A stretch of 64,000 nucleotides of DNA from Flavobacterium cheongpyeongense (GCF_003202435.1 NZ_QJHK01000002.1:468843-532842), one strand, 5' to 3'. Counted from the first letter of the stretch, positions 49,331-59,237 are shown. Notes: generated by a model not told the origin, from the sequence alone. Translations and numbers: made by a program.

Positions 49331-50653
49331 ATGGAAGATCGTAAAGTATATTCATTAATAGGTATAGGTATTGGCCCATTTAATTTGGGCTTAGCCGCTT
49401 TATTAGAACCGGTCGATGACGTTTCATCACTTTTTTTTGACCAAAAAGAACAATTTAACTGGCATCCCGGGCTGCTTTTTGACCATGTTACACTGCAGAC
49501 ACCATTTTTATGTGACTGTGTTTCTATGGCAGATCCTACAAGTCCGTTTAGTTTTTTAAATTTTCTTAAAAAGACGGATCGCTTGTATAAATTTTTTATT
49601 CGGGAAAATTTCTTTGTACTGCGTAAAGAATACAATTTATACTGCCAATGGGTCATTAAACAACTGAAAAATTGCCGTTTCTCATCGAGTGTAAAAGAAA
49701 TCTATTATAAAGATGGTCTCTATGAATTGCATGTATTTCATAAAGAAGAAAATCAAACCAAAATCTATTATTGCGAAAAATTAGTATTAGGAACGGGTAC
49801 TGTACCTGTACTTCCTGAATTTGTCGACTTACAAGAGATGAAAAAGGTTTGTCATACGTCAAATTACCTCTTTAGAAAAGAAGAAATTTTAAAACAGGAT
49901 ACCGTTACCATAATTGGTTCCGGACAAAGTGCTGCTGAAGTATTTTATGATCTGCTTCAAAACAGGCCTAAAAACCTCAGGTTAAATTGGTATTCCCGTC
50001 CCGATCGTTTTTTTGCAATGGAATATTCCAAACTTATTTTAGAACACACCTCTCCGGATTACATCGACTATTTTCATCAAATGCCGTCTTCGACCCGTAA
50101 GGTTATGCTGGACCGTCAGAAATCACAATTCAAAGGCGTAAACTTTGATTTACTGAACGAAATTTACGATCATCTGTATGCTCTCAGCGTAGATAATGAT
50201 GACATTGGTGTAAAGATCAGACCCAACATACAATTGGATGCGATAACAACAGGAATTCACAATAATTACGAATTGCATCTGGAGCAGACCGAGCAGCATA
50301 AAAAGTTTACAGACCATGCCGACTATGTAATTTTAGGTACCGGGTACCATTATCAGGAACCTCAATTTCTTAAAGAGATACAACATCGCATCAGCAGGAC
50401 TTCAACTGGCAGTTATGATGTAAAAAGAAACTACAGTATCGATCATAACGGTAGTGAAATTTTTGTTCAAAATGCAGAAATCCATACGCACAGTTATATT
50501 TCATCTGATTTGGGTATGGGTGCTTATCGCAATTCTTATATCATTAATGAAGTAGCGAAACGTGAAGTCTATAAACTGGAAAAGAGAATTGCTTTTCAGG
50601 ATTTTGACCTTTCGCATATTGCTGCTGAGAAAGCTGAGGAAATTAGTCTTTAA
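49331..50653 (+). CDS. Siderophore N-hydroxylase (IucD/PvdA/RhbE family)
   Basis: 440 residues. FAD motif IGIGIGPFNLGLAALL (residues 10-25), FNWHPGLLF, then VTLQTPFLCDCVSMADPTSP are typical of lysine/ornithine/diamine N-monooxygenases. The NADPH site is TIIGSGQSAAEVFYDLL, and the substrate loop region ends with VILGTGYHYQ. It converts a terminal amine to a hydroxylamine, the first step toward a hydroxamate. It starts 1 base after the fusion synthetase. Confident in family; the amine substrate is probably the diamine made by the upstream decarboxylase. Confidence 0.93.
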   Translation: MEDRKVYSLIGIGIGPFNLGLAALLEPVDDVSSLFFDQKEQFNWHPGLLFDHVTLQTPFLCDCVSMADPTSPFSFLNFLKKTDRLYKFFIRENFFVLRKEYNLYCQWVIKQLKNCRFSSSVKEIYYKDGLYELHVFHKEENQTKIYYCEKLVLGTGTVPVLPEFVDLQEMKKVCHTSNYLFRKEEILKQDTVTIIGSGQSAAEVFYDLLQNRPKNLRLNWYSRPDRFFAMEYSKLILEHTSPDYIDYFHQMPSSTRKVMLDRQKSQFKGVNFDLLNEIYDHLYALSVDNDDIGVKIRPNIQLDAITTGIHNNYELHLEQTEQHKKFTDHADYVILGTGYHYQEPQFLKEIQHRISRTSTGSYDVKRNYSIDHNGSEIFVQNAEIHTHSYISSDLGMGAYRNSYIINEVAKREVYKLEKRIAFQDFDLSHIAAEKAEEISL

Positions 50654-50665
50654 TACACATCTGAA

Positions 50666-52519
50666 ATGAATATAGAAACAATCCCACAGTTAGAAGTTTT
50701 TACCGCTCAGGTTTGGGAAAAGGTAAATCTTAATCTGTTAGTCAAGAGTTTAGCCGAATTAATGCATGAAGATGTTGCCAAACCAACGATTACGGGCAGT
50801 CAAAAAGAGGGTATGACCCATTTTAAACTAACCACTGATCTCCAGGAGGTTTATTATACTTTTTCAGCTTATCCAAGACTTTTGGAATATTGGCATATTG
50901 AAAAAGAAAGTATCCAAAGATGGGAAAATAATGTAGCTGCACCCGCAAAAGATGTTCTTTGCTTTTTTATAGAATTACAAAAAACCTTTGGTATAGATTC
51001 TTTTACAATGGCAAAATATACAGAAGAACTCCTAAATACCTTATACGCTGATGCACATTTGTACACCCGTAAAAAACGGAGTGTTTATGATTTGACTGAA
51101 GCCGATTATCAAACCATTGAACACCAAATGGAGGGACATCCGTGGGTTATTGCAAACAAAGGACGCATTGGTTTTAACAATAGTGATTATCATAATTACG
51201 CTCCCGAAGCCAATAAAAATACTGATTTGTACTGGCTGGCCGCACATAAAAAAAGAGCCACATTTAACGCCTTGGAAACAATCCGTTTTAATGATTTTTA
51301 TGCTGCCGAATTAGGTATAGAAGTTTATAAAAGATTTCAGGAAAAGCTACGCAATATGAAAGTTACGGTCGAAGATTATGTGTTTATACCCGTACACCCC
51401 TGGCAGTTGAACAATAAAATTTTGCTGCAATTCCATCAGGATCTCGCAAACCACTATTTAGTTATTTTGGGTAAAAGCGACGATGTATATTCACCTCAAC
51501 AAAGTATCCGAACTTTCTTTAACCTAAGTTATCCGTCAAAGCATTATGTAAAAACGGCAATCTCTATTTTGAGCACAGGTAATATCCGCGGACTCTCCCC
51601 AAAGCAAATGGATATTGCGCCAGGAGTAACAAAATGGGTAAAAGAGATGCTGGATAAAGATCCTTATTTTCAACAAAAAGGAGTTGTACTGTTAGGCGAA
51701 GTTGCTACGGTTTCTTATCGTCATCCTCAGTATAATGCAATACCTGACAGTCCTTACCATTACAGGGAAATGTTAGGTGCGTTATGGAGGGAAAGTGCTG
51801 AAAAGTACAGAAAACCTGATGAGAAACTAATGACAATGGCAGCTTTATTGTATGTAGATAACGATAAGCAACCTTTTCTTCAGGAATTAATAAATGCTTC
51901 CGGACTTAGTATTCAAAGCTGGCTTGAGCACTATTTAGAAGCGTATTTAAAGCCTTTACTACATATTTATTACCAGCATTCCTTATGTGTAACACCACAT
52001 GGCGAGAATATTATTTTGGTCATGAAAAATGGAATACCACAGCGTATCATTATCAAAGATTTTGTTGATGATATTGTTTTGACAGAAGAAGCCAAAGCAA
52101 AATTACCGGCTGATCTTAAAGACGGTCTTATCCAGTCTTCTAATAAAGAAAACACGCCTTTGTTTATTTTGATAGGTGTTTTTGATGCTTTTTTCAGATA
52201 TCTGTCTGATATTTTACATACGTATATGGATTATGACGAACATCTCTTTTGGAAAACTGTAATAGAATCGATTGAAGAATACCAGCAGGATCATCCACAC
52301 CTGACAGACCGATTTGAAAAATACAATCTTTTTGAGCCGGAATTTAAGCGTTTTTATATCAATAGTTTGAAACTGCTCAATAATGGCTATGCAGAACAAA
52401 CTGGTTTTGCCGTGCCGAAAAAAGGAAGCAAACTTCCTAATCCGCTCTACGTAATTAAACAATATGAGAGCAGGGAGTTTGCAGCGATTAGTAATAAAAC
52501 AATACAACACCAATCATGA
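50666..52519 (+). CDS. IucA/IucC-type NIS synthetase 2 (RhbF/IucC/DesD-like)
   Basis: 617 residues. GHPWVIANKGRIGFNNSDYH, then FIPVHPWQLNNKILLQFH, SIRTFFNLSYP and CVTPHGENIILVMKNGIPQR are core NIS motifs covering the ATP- and carboxylate-binding sites. It is of a different subclass from the preceding synthetase, as in two-enzyme citrate bis-hydroxamate pathways where one enzyme adds the first arm and this one the second. It overlaps the MATE gene by 4 bases (ATGA), indicating coupled translation. Confident. Confidence 0.93.
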   Translation: MNIETIPQLEVFTAQVWEKVNLNLLVKSLAELMHEDVAKPTITGSQKEGMTHFKLTTDLQEVYYTFSAYPRLLEYWHIEKESIQRWENNVAAPAKDVLCFFIELQKTFGIDSFTMAKYTEELLNTLYADAHLYTRKKRSVYDLTEADYQTIEHQMEGHPWVIANKGRIGFNNSDYHNYAPEANKNTDLYWLAAHKKRATFNALETIRFNDFYAAELGIEVYKRFQEKLRNMKVTVEDYVFIPVHPWQLNNKILLQFHQDLANHYLVILGKSDDVYSPQQSIRTFFNLSYPSKHYVKTAISILSTGNIRGLSPKQMDIAPGVTKWVKEMLDKDPYFQQKGVVLLGEVATVSYRHPQYNAIPDSPYHYREMLGALWRESAEKYRKPDEKLMTMAALLYVDNDKQPFLQELINASGLSIQSWLEHYLEAYLKPLLHIYYQHSLCVTPHGENIILVMKNGIPQRIIIKDFVDDIVLTEEAKAKLPADLKDGLIQSSNKENTPLFILIGVFDAFFRYLSDILHTYMDYDEHLFWKTVIESIEEYQQDHPHLTDRFEKYNLFEPEFKRFYINSLKLLNNGYAEQTGFAVPKKGSKLPNPLYVIKQYESREFAAISNKTIQHQS

Positions 52520-53922
52520 AAGTAGTTGTTCTTAGGCTTCAATCCTATACCGATTTGTTTTTTACTGCAGTATTAGGCAGAGAAAAAAAGTTCACTTCAG
52601 GAAGTATCAATCGGGCGATTGTATTACTTGCAGTTCCTATGGTTTTAGAGTTGGTAATGGAATCGGTTTTTGTTTGTGCCAGTCTGTTTTTTGTGAGCAA
52701 ACTTGGCGCAGCAGCAGTTTCTATTGTGGGTTCTACCGAGTCTGTTATCAGCTTTTCTTATTCGGTTTCAATTGGTCTGAGTATTGCCGCTTCGACTTTA
52801 ATTGCAAGACGTGTTGGCGAGCAGAATTTTAAGGACGCAAGCATCACTGCCGGACAGGTAATAAACATCAGTGTAATCTGCGGTATCCTGATAAGTATCA
52901 TCTGTTTTATATGGAGCGATGCAATACTAAGGGTGGTAGGACTGACTCCTGCAATGATAACCCAAGGAAGTTTGTATGCAAAAGTAATGTTTGCCAGCTG
53001 TGGTTTTATTCTGATACGGATCGCATTAAACGGTATTTTTCGTGGCGCCGGTCATGCTGCTATTGCAATGCAGACACTGTGGCTGTCAAATGCGTTAAAC
53101 ATACTCTTGTGTCCTTTGCTCATTTTTGGGTGGGGTCCGGTTCCGGCTTACGGACTATTGGGCGTTGGAATGGCAACAGCTGCAGCCCGCTTTATAGGCG
53201 TTTGTTATCAGGCCTACCATTTCATCAAAGGAACAGCTGCGATTCAAATTGGAAAACAAGAGCTGCTATTTCATCTTGAAACTTTTAAAAAAGTAATAAA
53301 ACTCGGGTTTGGTGGTATGTTACAGTATTTGATTCCTGCATCGAGCTGGCTGTTTATGATAAAAATCGTTTCACATTTTGGAGGAAACGCTTTGGCAGGA
53401 TACATAATCGCACAGCGTGTTGCTTCAATCGTTACTATGCCTGCCTGGGGTATAGGCAATGCTGCCGGAATTTTAACCGGACAAAATTTGGGTGCACAAC
53501 AGCCCGAAAGAGCCGAAAAATCAGTATGGAGAGCAGGAATTATCAATATGATTTTTTTGATTACTGTAGCCGTTGGGTGGATTTTTATGGCACATCCGGT
53601 AGTCAGCATTTTTTCAGATGTTCCGGAAGTAATTGACCACAGCACTACCTATATCCATATTATTTCGATTGCTTATGTATTGTTAGGCTATACAATGGTT
53701 ATTTCCAGAGCACTCAATGCAGCCGGAAAAGTAATGATTGTGACCCTGCTTTACATTCTTATGTTTTATGTGTTCCAAATACCACTTTCATACACATTTG
53801 GAGTAGTAATGGGGTTTGGTCCAAAAGGCATTTTTGCAGCCATATTGATCTCAGAGCTTGTATTGGCTTTTGGCTGTATCACAATATTTAAAAGCGGAAA
53901 ATGGAAGTACGCTAAAGTTTAA
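52516..53922 (+). CDS. MATE-family exporter, probable siderophore export
   Basis: 468 residues with about twelve membrane helices. AIVLLAVPMVLELVMESVFV at the start, VGSTESVISFSYSVSIGLSI, GNAAGILTGQNLGAQQPERA in the second half and GYTMVISRALNAAGK fit a MATE/NorM-like transporter. It is driven by H+ or Na+. The 4-base overlap with the NIS synthetase gene makes export of the finished siderophore its likely task; that is context inference. The first 30 residues before RAIVLL are unusually hydrophilic; the true start may be slightly later. Confidence 0.9.
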   Translation: MKVVVLRLQSYTDLFFTAVLGREKKFTSGSINRAIVLLAVPMVLELVMESVFVCASLFFVSKLGAAAVSIVGSTESVISFSYSVSIGLSIAASTLIARRVGEQNFKDASITAGQVINISVICGILISIICFIWSDAILRVVGLTPAMITQGSLYAKVMFASCGFILIRIALNGIFRGAGHAAIAMQTLWLSNALNILLCPLLIFGWGPVPAYGLLGVGMATAAARFIGVCYQAYHFIKGTAAIQIGKQELLFHLETFKKVIKLGFGGMLQYLIPASSWLFMIKIVSHFGGNALAGYIIAQRVASIVTMPAWGIGNAAGILTGQNLGAQQPERAEKSVWRAGIINMIFLITVAVGWIFMAHPVVSIFSDVPEVIDHSTTYIHIISIAYVLLGYTMVISRALNAAGKVMIVTLLYILMFYVFQIPLSYTFGVVMGFGPKGIFAAILISELVLAFGCITIFKSGKWKYAKV

Positions 53923-53957
53923 AATAAAGAGTATTAATAAATTAAAATAAGATTATT

Positions 53958-54200
53958 ATGAGCACAACACAAGAATTACATCAGGTATTTGCTAATGCGT
54001 TTGAAATACCTGTTGAATCAATTACAGCAGATTTAGAATATCAGGGTATTGTCGAATGGGACTCGATGAGTCATTTGCTTTTAGTTGAAGAACTGGAGAG
54101 ATTTTATAATGTCACTATTTCGATGGAAGATATTCTGGAAATGGGAAGCGTGGATAAAATAAAAGCGATTCTAAAGAAAAACGGTGTAGAAATCGAATAA
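53958..54200 (+). CDS. Acyl carrier protein
   Basis: 80 residues. The phosphopantetheine site is VEWDSMSHLLLVEELE (Ser36 in the DS motif). Flanking helices fit a stand-alone acyl carrier protein. It lies 35 bases after the MATE gene and 18 before an AMP-forming ligase, which is its probable loading enzyme. A carrier protein is unusual in an otherwise NRPS-independent operon and suggests a tethered acyl or aminoacyl group. Confidence 0.9.
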   Translation: MSTTQELHQVFANAFEIPVESITADLEYQGIVEWDSMSHLLLVEELERFYNVTISMEDILEMGSVDKIKAILKKNGVEIE

Positions 54201-54218
54201 ATTTCAAAAGAAAAAATT

Positions 54219-55634
54219 ATGGAACTTTATAATCTAATTAAAAAAAACCAAAATTTAAATTTTATCGATGCAAAAACCAAAGTTGAAAAAACGTTTCAGG
54301 AATTACATGATTCTTTAGATATTGAAGATTTACGTGCTGTTGTTTTTATTTATAATGACAATCAATTACCAACAATTGAAACGTTTTTAAATTTTTATCA
54401 AAAAAGATATACAGTAGCTTTGCTTAATGCAGGCCTGCATCCTCAGTTTAAACAAAACCTCGAAGATGAATACAGGCCTGCTTATATCTGGGATCCGTCC
54501 AGAACTACAGTTGAGGGTTATGATTTAAAACCAGTATCTGAAAATATTTCATTGTTTAAAAGAAAAGAAATCCGTAACTATCCTATTCATGCTGATGTTA
54601 AGCTTTTAATGAGTACATCTGGCTCCACGGGATCCCCTAAATTTGTTAAAATTTCAGATGATAATCTGGTTCAGAATGCCTTATCTATTATGGAGTACAT
54701 GCCAATAACGGAACACGATGTTGTTCCGTTAAATGTGCCCATTAATTTTGTGTATGGCTTTTCTATTTTTACGACAAACTGTATAAAAGCAAATACGATT
54801 GTCTGTACGGACAGGGACGTACTTCAAAAAGAATTTTGGTCAGATCTTGCCTATTATGGTTTTTCTACGCTGAGTGGAGTCCCGTATTTTTATGAGTTAC
54901 TGCAACGCTTTGGTTTCTTTAAAAAAGATACTCCGTCATTACGGTACATGACCCATACAGGAGGAATGCTGAATAAAGAGCTTGCAAACGTTATTTCAGA
55001 TTATTCACATCTTTATAATAAACAGTTTTTTGCACAATACGGACAGACAGAAGCCAGTGGCCGAATGGCTTTTTTACCACCGCAAGATTTTCGGGATAAA
55101 GGAACGTCGATAGGAATACCTGTCAAAAACGGACGATTTGAAATTGATAAAAGCACAGGTGAACTTATTTATTACGGACCCAATGTTTCCGGAGGTTATG
55201 CCAACAATGCTTTTGATTTACAGGACTATAATTATAGTAACAAACTTTATACAGGTGATTTGGCAGAAAAAAATGAATCGGGTCATTTCTATATAAAAGG
55301 ACGGATTAAACGGATTATAAAGTTATTTGGAGTTCGCCTGAATCTTGATGAGGTTGAGCTTTTGCTGAAAAATGAATTAGAAGGGCAAACCGTTATCTGC
55401 ATCAGTGTCCATGACAAATATCTCGGAATCATACATCAAAATGAGTTTTTGGTACGAGAAACCATCACTCAGGTATTAAAAGAAAAGCTGGGATTACACA
55501 CCAGTTCATTAAAAACTTATTATTTAGAAAATATACCGCTGACCGTTAACGGCAAAGTAGATTACCCTGCTATCAGTAAATATATCAACGAAAACGAAAA
55601 TTCACTCGTAGCTTCAAAAACAGTTATAGGGTAA
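54219..55634 (+). CDS. AMP-forming acyl/aminoacyl ligase
   Basis: 471 residues, ANL superfamily. The ATP-binding loop is LLMSTSGSTGSPKFVKIS. Further motifs are MTHTGGMLNKELANVISDY, FFAQYGQTEASGRMAFLPP, YTGDLAEKNESGHFYIKGRI and the catalytic Lys in TVNGKVDYPAI. The N-terminal region is shorter than in NRPS adenylation domains. It is expected to activate a carboxylic acid as an adenylate and load it on the neighbouring carrier protein. The substrate is not evident; a fatty acid would fit an acylated siderophore, but an amino acid is also possible. Confidence 0.88.
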   Translation: MELYNLIKKNQNLNFIDAKTKVEKTFQELHDSLDIEDLRAVVFIYNDNQLPTIETFLNFYQKRYTVALLNAGLHPQFKQNLEDEYRPAYIWDPSRTTVEGYDLKPVSENISLFKRKEIRNYPIHADVKLLMSTSGSTGSPKFVKISDDNLVQNALSIMEYMPITEHDVVPLNVPINFVYGFSIFTTNCIKANTIVCTDRDVLQKEFWSDLAYYGFSTLSGVPYFYELLQRFGFFKKDTPSLRYMTHTGGMLNKELANVISDYSHLYNKQFFAQYGQTEASGRMAFLPPQDFRDKGTSIGIPVKNGRFEIDKSTGELIYYGPNVSGGYANNAFDLQDYNYSNKLYTGDLAEKNESGHFYIKGRIKRIIKLFGVRLNLDEVELLLKNELEGQTVICISVHDKYLGIIHQNEFLVRETITQVLKEKLGLHTSSLKTYYLENIPLTVNGKVDYPAISKYINENENSLVASKTVIG

Positions 55635-55688
55635 TTATTAAACATTAATGCATAAACAGGTTTTACTGGCCTGTTATAAAATAAAACT

Positions 55689-56780
55689 ATGGAACAGCAA
55701 AGTAACAGAATTGCAGCACTCGATTTAATAAAAGGAATGAGTGTTATAGGAATGGTAATTATACATACATTATTAACATTCGCAGATGTCAAATCACAGT
55801 CGGAAACATTTATTGGGAGTTTTATTGTTTTTTTAGGCAGAGGAACTTCTATTTTTCTTATTTGTATGGGACTCACATTTATGACTTCCCGCCATCAAAG
55901 TCTTAAAAGTTCCGTTAAACGTGGTGGATTGCTCTTGATTGCAGCACTTTTAATGAATTTTTTGAAGTTCATATTTCCTGTAATTTTTGGTTTTGCACCT
56001 GATAATTTCATTCAAAGATACGGATGGCATGGACCGATAGAACAGCAATATCTGTATTTGATGTTATTAGGTGATATTCTCCAGTTAGCCGGAATGTCTT
56101 TGCTGTTCATTGGTTTTATTAGAAAATACGTAACCAATAAATATGGTATCTTAGCAGTTGGGATCCTAATCGCTTTAGTTTCCAGAGAAGTGAGCGGAAT
56201 CAATATTGATATTCCGGTAGTTAATTATGTTTTAGATCTTCTTTTCAATAATGATTTTCCGGCATACGTATACTTTCCTGTTTTTCCCTGGATGTCTTTT
56301 ATCATTATTGGGATGTTTTTTGGTAAATGGTATCAGGAACTCTATTATAACAGAGCACAATTATTTCAAAAGATGTTATATGCTGGCTTTTTGTTTGTTG
56401 TTTTGGGTGCGCCTCTGGTTTTTATTTATGGAGACTATAATTACAATGGATTTTACCACATGGGACCTGGCGGTGTTATCTATTTTGCAGGCTGGACATT
56501 AATTTTTCTGTGGCTTCTGTTTAAAATATCCGAAAATGTTAAAGAAAATAAATTCATAAAACTTTTAAAATATTGTAGTAAGAACCTAACCAGCATGTAC
56601 ATGATCCAATGGATATTGATTTCCTGGGGCAAAGGAATCTTCGGTTTCAGGGATAATGATATATCAATCGTATTGATGCTTATAGCACTTTATATTGTAC
56701 TCACTTTTTCTGTTCAGATCCTTTTAGATTCCTTAAAAATAAAAAAACAAGCATCAAAAGAGGTACAAATTCTAAATTAA
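55689..56780 (+). CDS. Multi-pass membrane acyltransferase-like protein (DUF1624/HGSNAT-like)
   Basis: 363 residues with about nine or ten membrane helices. The N-terminus (NRIAALDLIKGMSVIGMVII) has the R..a.D..rG......i..H pattern of membrane acyltransferases, with His26 as candidate catalytic residue (IIHTLL), followed by FLICMGLTFMTSRHQ. The family includes heparan-alpha-glucosaminide N-acetyltransferase relatives. A weak hairpin (55655-55675) precedes it, so expression may drop here. With the carrier protein and ligase it may form an acyl-transfer module for the siderophore or a surface glycan. The assignment is moderate. Confidence 0.7.
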   Translation: MEQQSNRIAALDLIKGMSVIGMVIIHTLLTFADVKSQSETFIGSFIVFLGRGTSIFLICMGLTFMTSRHQSLKSSVKRGGLLLIAALLMNFLKFIFPVIFGFAPDNFIQRYGWHGPIEQQYLYLMLLGDILQLAGMSLLFIGFIRKYVTNKYGILAVGILIALVSREVSGINIDIPVVNYVLDLLFNNDFPAYVYFPVFPWMSFIIIGMFFGKWYQELYYNRAQLFQKMLYAGFLFVVLGAPLVFIYGDYNYNGFYHMGPGGVIYFAGWTLIFLWLLFKISENVKENKFIKLLKYCSKNLTSMYMIQWILISWGKGIFGFRDNDISIVLMLIALYIVLTFSVQILLDSLKIKKQASKEVQILN

Positions 56781-56827
56781 ATGACAAGTTTATTTATTTT
56801 AAGTAACATTATTTATAGATAATTTCA

Positions 56828-56857
56828 TACTTTTGTATTTTTATTCATTCTAAATAA
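56828..56857 (+). promoter_or_regulatory. Promoter of the TonB receptor operon with a Fur-like box
   Basis: TACTTTTG (56828-56835) is followed 13 bases later by TTATTCATTCTAAATAA (56841-56857), one mismatch from the TTATTTA-NNN-TAAATAA palindrome. The layout copies the siderophore synthesis promoter at 44606-44671. Confidence 0.65.
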
Positions 56858-56885
56858 AAATAAAATATCATTTTAAGTATATTTC

Positions 56886-59237
56886 ATGAAATTAAAAATA
56901 GTTTTATTACTGGTATTCATCCCGTCAACATTTATGATGGCCCAAAATACATTATCTGGTAAGGTAACCGATGAAAATGGAAATCCAATAAAAGCACATA
57001 TCCGGTTTTTAAATACCCCGATAAATACCTCAACAAATGCTAGTGGAGTTTATCATATTGAAAATCTGGCCAATGGAAGCTATACAATTGAGGTAAGTTC
57101 AAAAGGGTATAGTACAAAGAAACAGGCAATTCTTTTAGAGAATTCTTTAAATACCTCAATAAATACAACTTTAGAAAAAGAGGTACAGCAATTAAATGAT
57201 GTGCTTATAACCCATGCGTCTGAAAAGCAAAAAAAGGAAACATCGGCACAAGCCGTTTCGGTTATCGAAATGCGGGAAGCAAAGTTTAAAACTGCCGATT
57301 TGGGAGATGTATTAGCCCAAACACAGGGTATTAGCATAAGACGCAGCGGCGGTATAGGCTCGAAAACTAATTTTTCTATGAATGGTCTGACCGGAAATCA
57401 GATTCGGTTTTTCATAGATGGAATTCCATTGGAATACCGTGGTTTTAATTTTGGAATTGCAACAATTCCGCTCAATTTGATTGATCGTGTTGAAGTCTAT
57501 AAAGGAGTCGTTCCTATTGAATTTGGAGCTGACGCTCTTGGTGGTGCTGTCAATTTGGTTACCCCAAAAATAAAATCCGGTTTCAGCGGATCTTTTTCAA
57601 CCCAGGCGGGATCTTTTGGAACCTACAGAACATCGATTCTCCTCAATAATTATAATGAAAAAACGGGATTTTTTATAAAAGGCGGTGGGTTTTATGACAC
57701 CTCCAAAAACAATTACAAAGTAGATGTTGATGTTGCAGATGATGTCGGTAAGATTAAAAACGTAACAGTACCTCGATTTCATGATGCCTACAAAGGCTAC
57801 GGAATGCAGCTTACAACTGGTGTAAAAGACAGGGTCTGGGCAAAGGAATTGAGCATAGAAGGCTTTTACACCAATTATACAAAAGAAATTCAGCATAATC
57901 AGTTAATGGTTGGAATTCCTTATGGAGAGGTAATGACGTATCGAAAATCGGCAGGTTCTGTACTTACTTATCGTAACGAGTTTGGTGAAAAATTTTTACT
58001 GGATGTTATCTCAGGCTACAATTACAGAGAACGCCAATTTACGGATGTATCTGATTTTGTCTACAATTGGTATGGAGAACGTATTCCGGGTTCTGAAGGA
58101 AATGTGAGAGGAGAAATTTCAGAATCTAATGGACCAAGCGATACTTACACCTGGAATAATGATATTTTTTCACGTTTGAAAGCTTCATGGAAAATCAATG
58201 AGCAATATGCCTTGAGTTTTACTTCAGCACCTACCTACTCCAGACAAACCGGAGATGACAGGCTTATTACGGGTTATGATCCTGCCAGTGCCAAAAGAGA
58301 TTTATTCACATGGGTAAATGGGGCAGATTTTAAAATAAATGCCTTTAATGAAAAATTAGAGAATGTCTTTTTTATTAAAAATTATTGGCAGAAAGTCAAT
58401 TCAGAAGAAAAGATACCTTCTAATAATACACTCATAAAAGAAGCAAGGAACGTGAACTATTTTGGTTTTGGAAATGGATTCCGTTTTGAGTTTACAAAAC
58501 AGTTTTCTACCAAACTGACTTATGAATATGCTACACGTCTGCCTCAGACAGATGAATTGTTTGGAGATGGTCAGTTTATACAAGGGAATATAAACTTAAA
58601 ACCAGAACGCAGTCATAATGCTAATTTTGAGCTTTTTTTTAAGTCCAAAGCCAATTATGAAGCCAGCAATTGGCAGCTTCAAACCAATGTTTTTTTAAGA
58701 AAGATAGACAATCAAATTTTATTTGTTCCGAGCGTTGATCGTAGTAATATTTATCAGAATGTATTTGAGGCTACTTCTACAGGGTTTGAAGTTTCAGGAA
58801 ACTGGACATCAAAAAATGAAAGGCTTTCATTTCACGCCAACAGCACGTATCAGCACTTTTATAATGACTCCAAAGAAGGAATCTTTGCAGCCTACAAAGG
58901 GGACAGAGTACCTAATCAACCCTATTTTTTTGCAAACGGAGGCATCAACTATTCTTTTCACAACACAATTGGGAAAGTTGCTAAACTAACTCTTTTTATT
59001 GATGCCAGATATGTACATGAATTTTTTAGAAGCTGGGAAAGTGCTTCTGTAAATCCATTTGTTATCCCAAGTCAGCAAACCTTTGATTTTGGTACCACTT
59101 ATCATAACAATATTAAGGGGCTGAAATATGCATTAACAGCAGAAATTCAAAACTTAAGTAATGAAAAAAATTATGACTTTTTTGGCGTACAAAAGCCAGG
59201 AAGATCATTGAATATCAAATTAGTAACTCAATTTTAA
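56886..59237 (+). CDS. TonB-dependent outer-membrane receptor for the ferric siderophore
   Basis: 783 residues. A signal peptide (KIVLLLVFIPSTFMMAQ) is followed by a carboxypeptidase-regulatory-like domain (NTLSGKVTDENGNPIKA). The plug runs from about residue 120 (AVSVIEMREAKFKTADLGDV) through RVEVYKGVVPIEFGADALGG. The barrel ends with SLNIKLVTQF and a terminal Phe. It would import the ferric siderophore with TonB energy. The iron-type promoter and the DUF4374 gene 18 bases downstream support this substrate. Confident in family; ligand inferred. Confidence 0.93.
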   Translation: MKLKIVLLLVFIPSTFMMAQNTLSGKVTDENGNPIKAHIRFLNTPINTSTNASGVYHIENLANGSYTIEVSSKGYSTKKQAILLENSLNTSINTTLEKEVQQLNDVLITHASEKQKKETSAQAVSVIEMREAKFKTADLGDVLAQTQGISIRRSGGIGSKTNFSMNGLTGNQIRFFIDGIPLEYRGFNFGIATIPLNLIDRVEVYKGVVPIEFGADALGGAVNLVTPKIKSGFSGSFSTQAGSFGTYRTSILLNNYNEKTGFFIKGGGFYDTSKNNYKVDVDVADDVGKIKNVTVPRFHDAYKGYGMQLTTGVKDRVWAKELSIEGFYTNYTKEIQHNQLMVGIPYGEVMTYRKSAGSVLTYRNEFGEKFLLDVISGYNYRERQFTDVSDFVYNWYGERIPGSEGNVRGEISESNGPSDTYTWNNDIFSRLKASWKINEQYALSFTSAPTYSRQTGDDRLITGYDPASAKRDLFTWVNGADFKINAFNEKLENVFFIKNYWQKVNSEEKIPSNNTLIKEARNVNYFGFGNGFRFEFTKQFSTKLTYEYATRLPQTDELFGDGQFIQGNINLKPERSHNANFELFFKSKANYEASNWQLQTNVFLRKIDNQILFVPSVDRSNIYQNVFEATSTGFEVSGNWTSKNERLSFHANSTYQHFYNDSKEGIFAAYKGDRVPNQPYFFANGGINYSFHNTIGKVAKLTLFIDARYVHEFFRSWESASVNPFVIPSQQTFDFGTTYHNNIKGLKYALTAEIQNLSNEKNYDFFGVQKPGRSLNIKLVTQF

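Noticed and set aside
55655..55675. AACAGG/CCTGTT hairpin before the membrane acyltransferase as a true terminator
   Set aside because: Six-base-pair stem without T-run; noted only as a possible weak attenuator.
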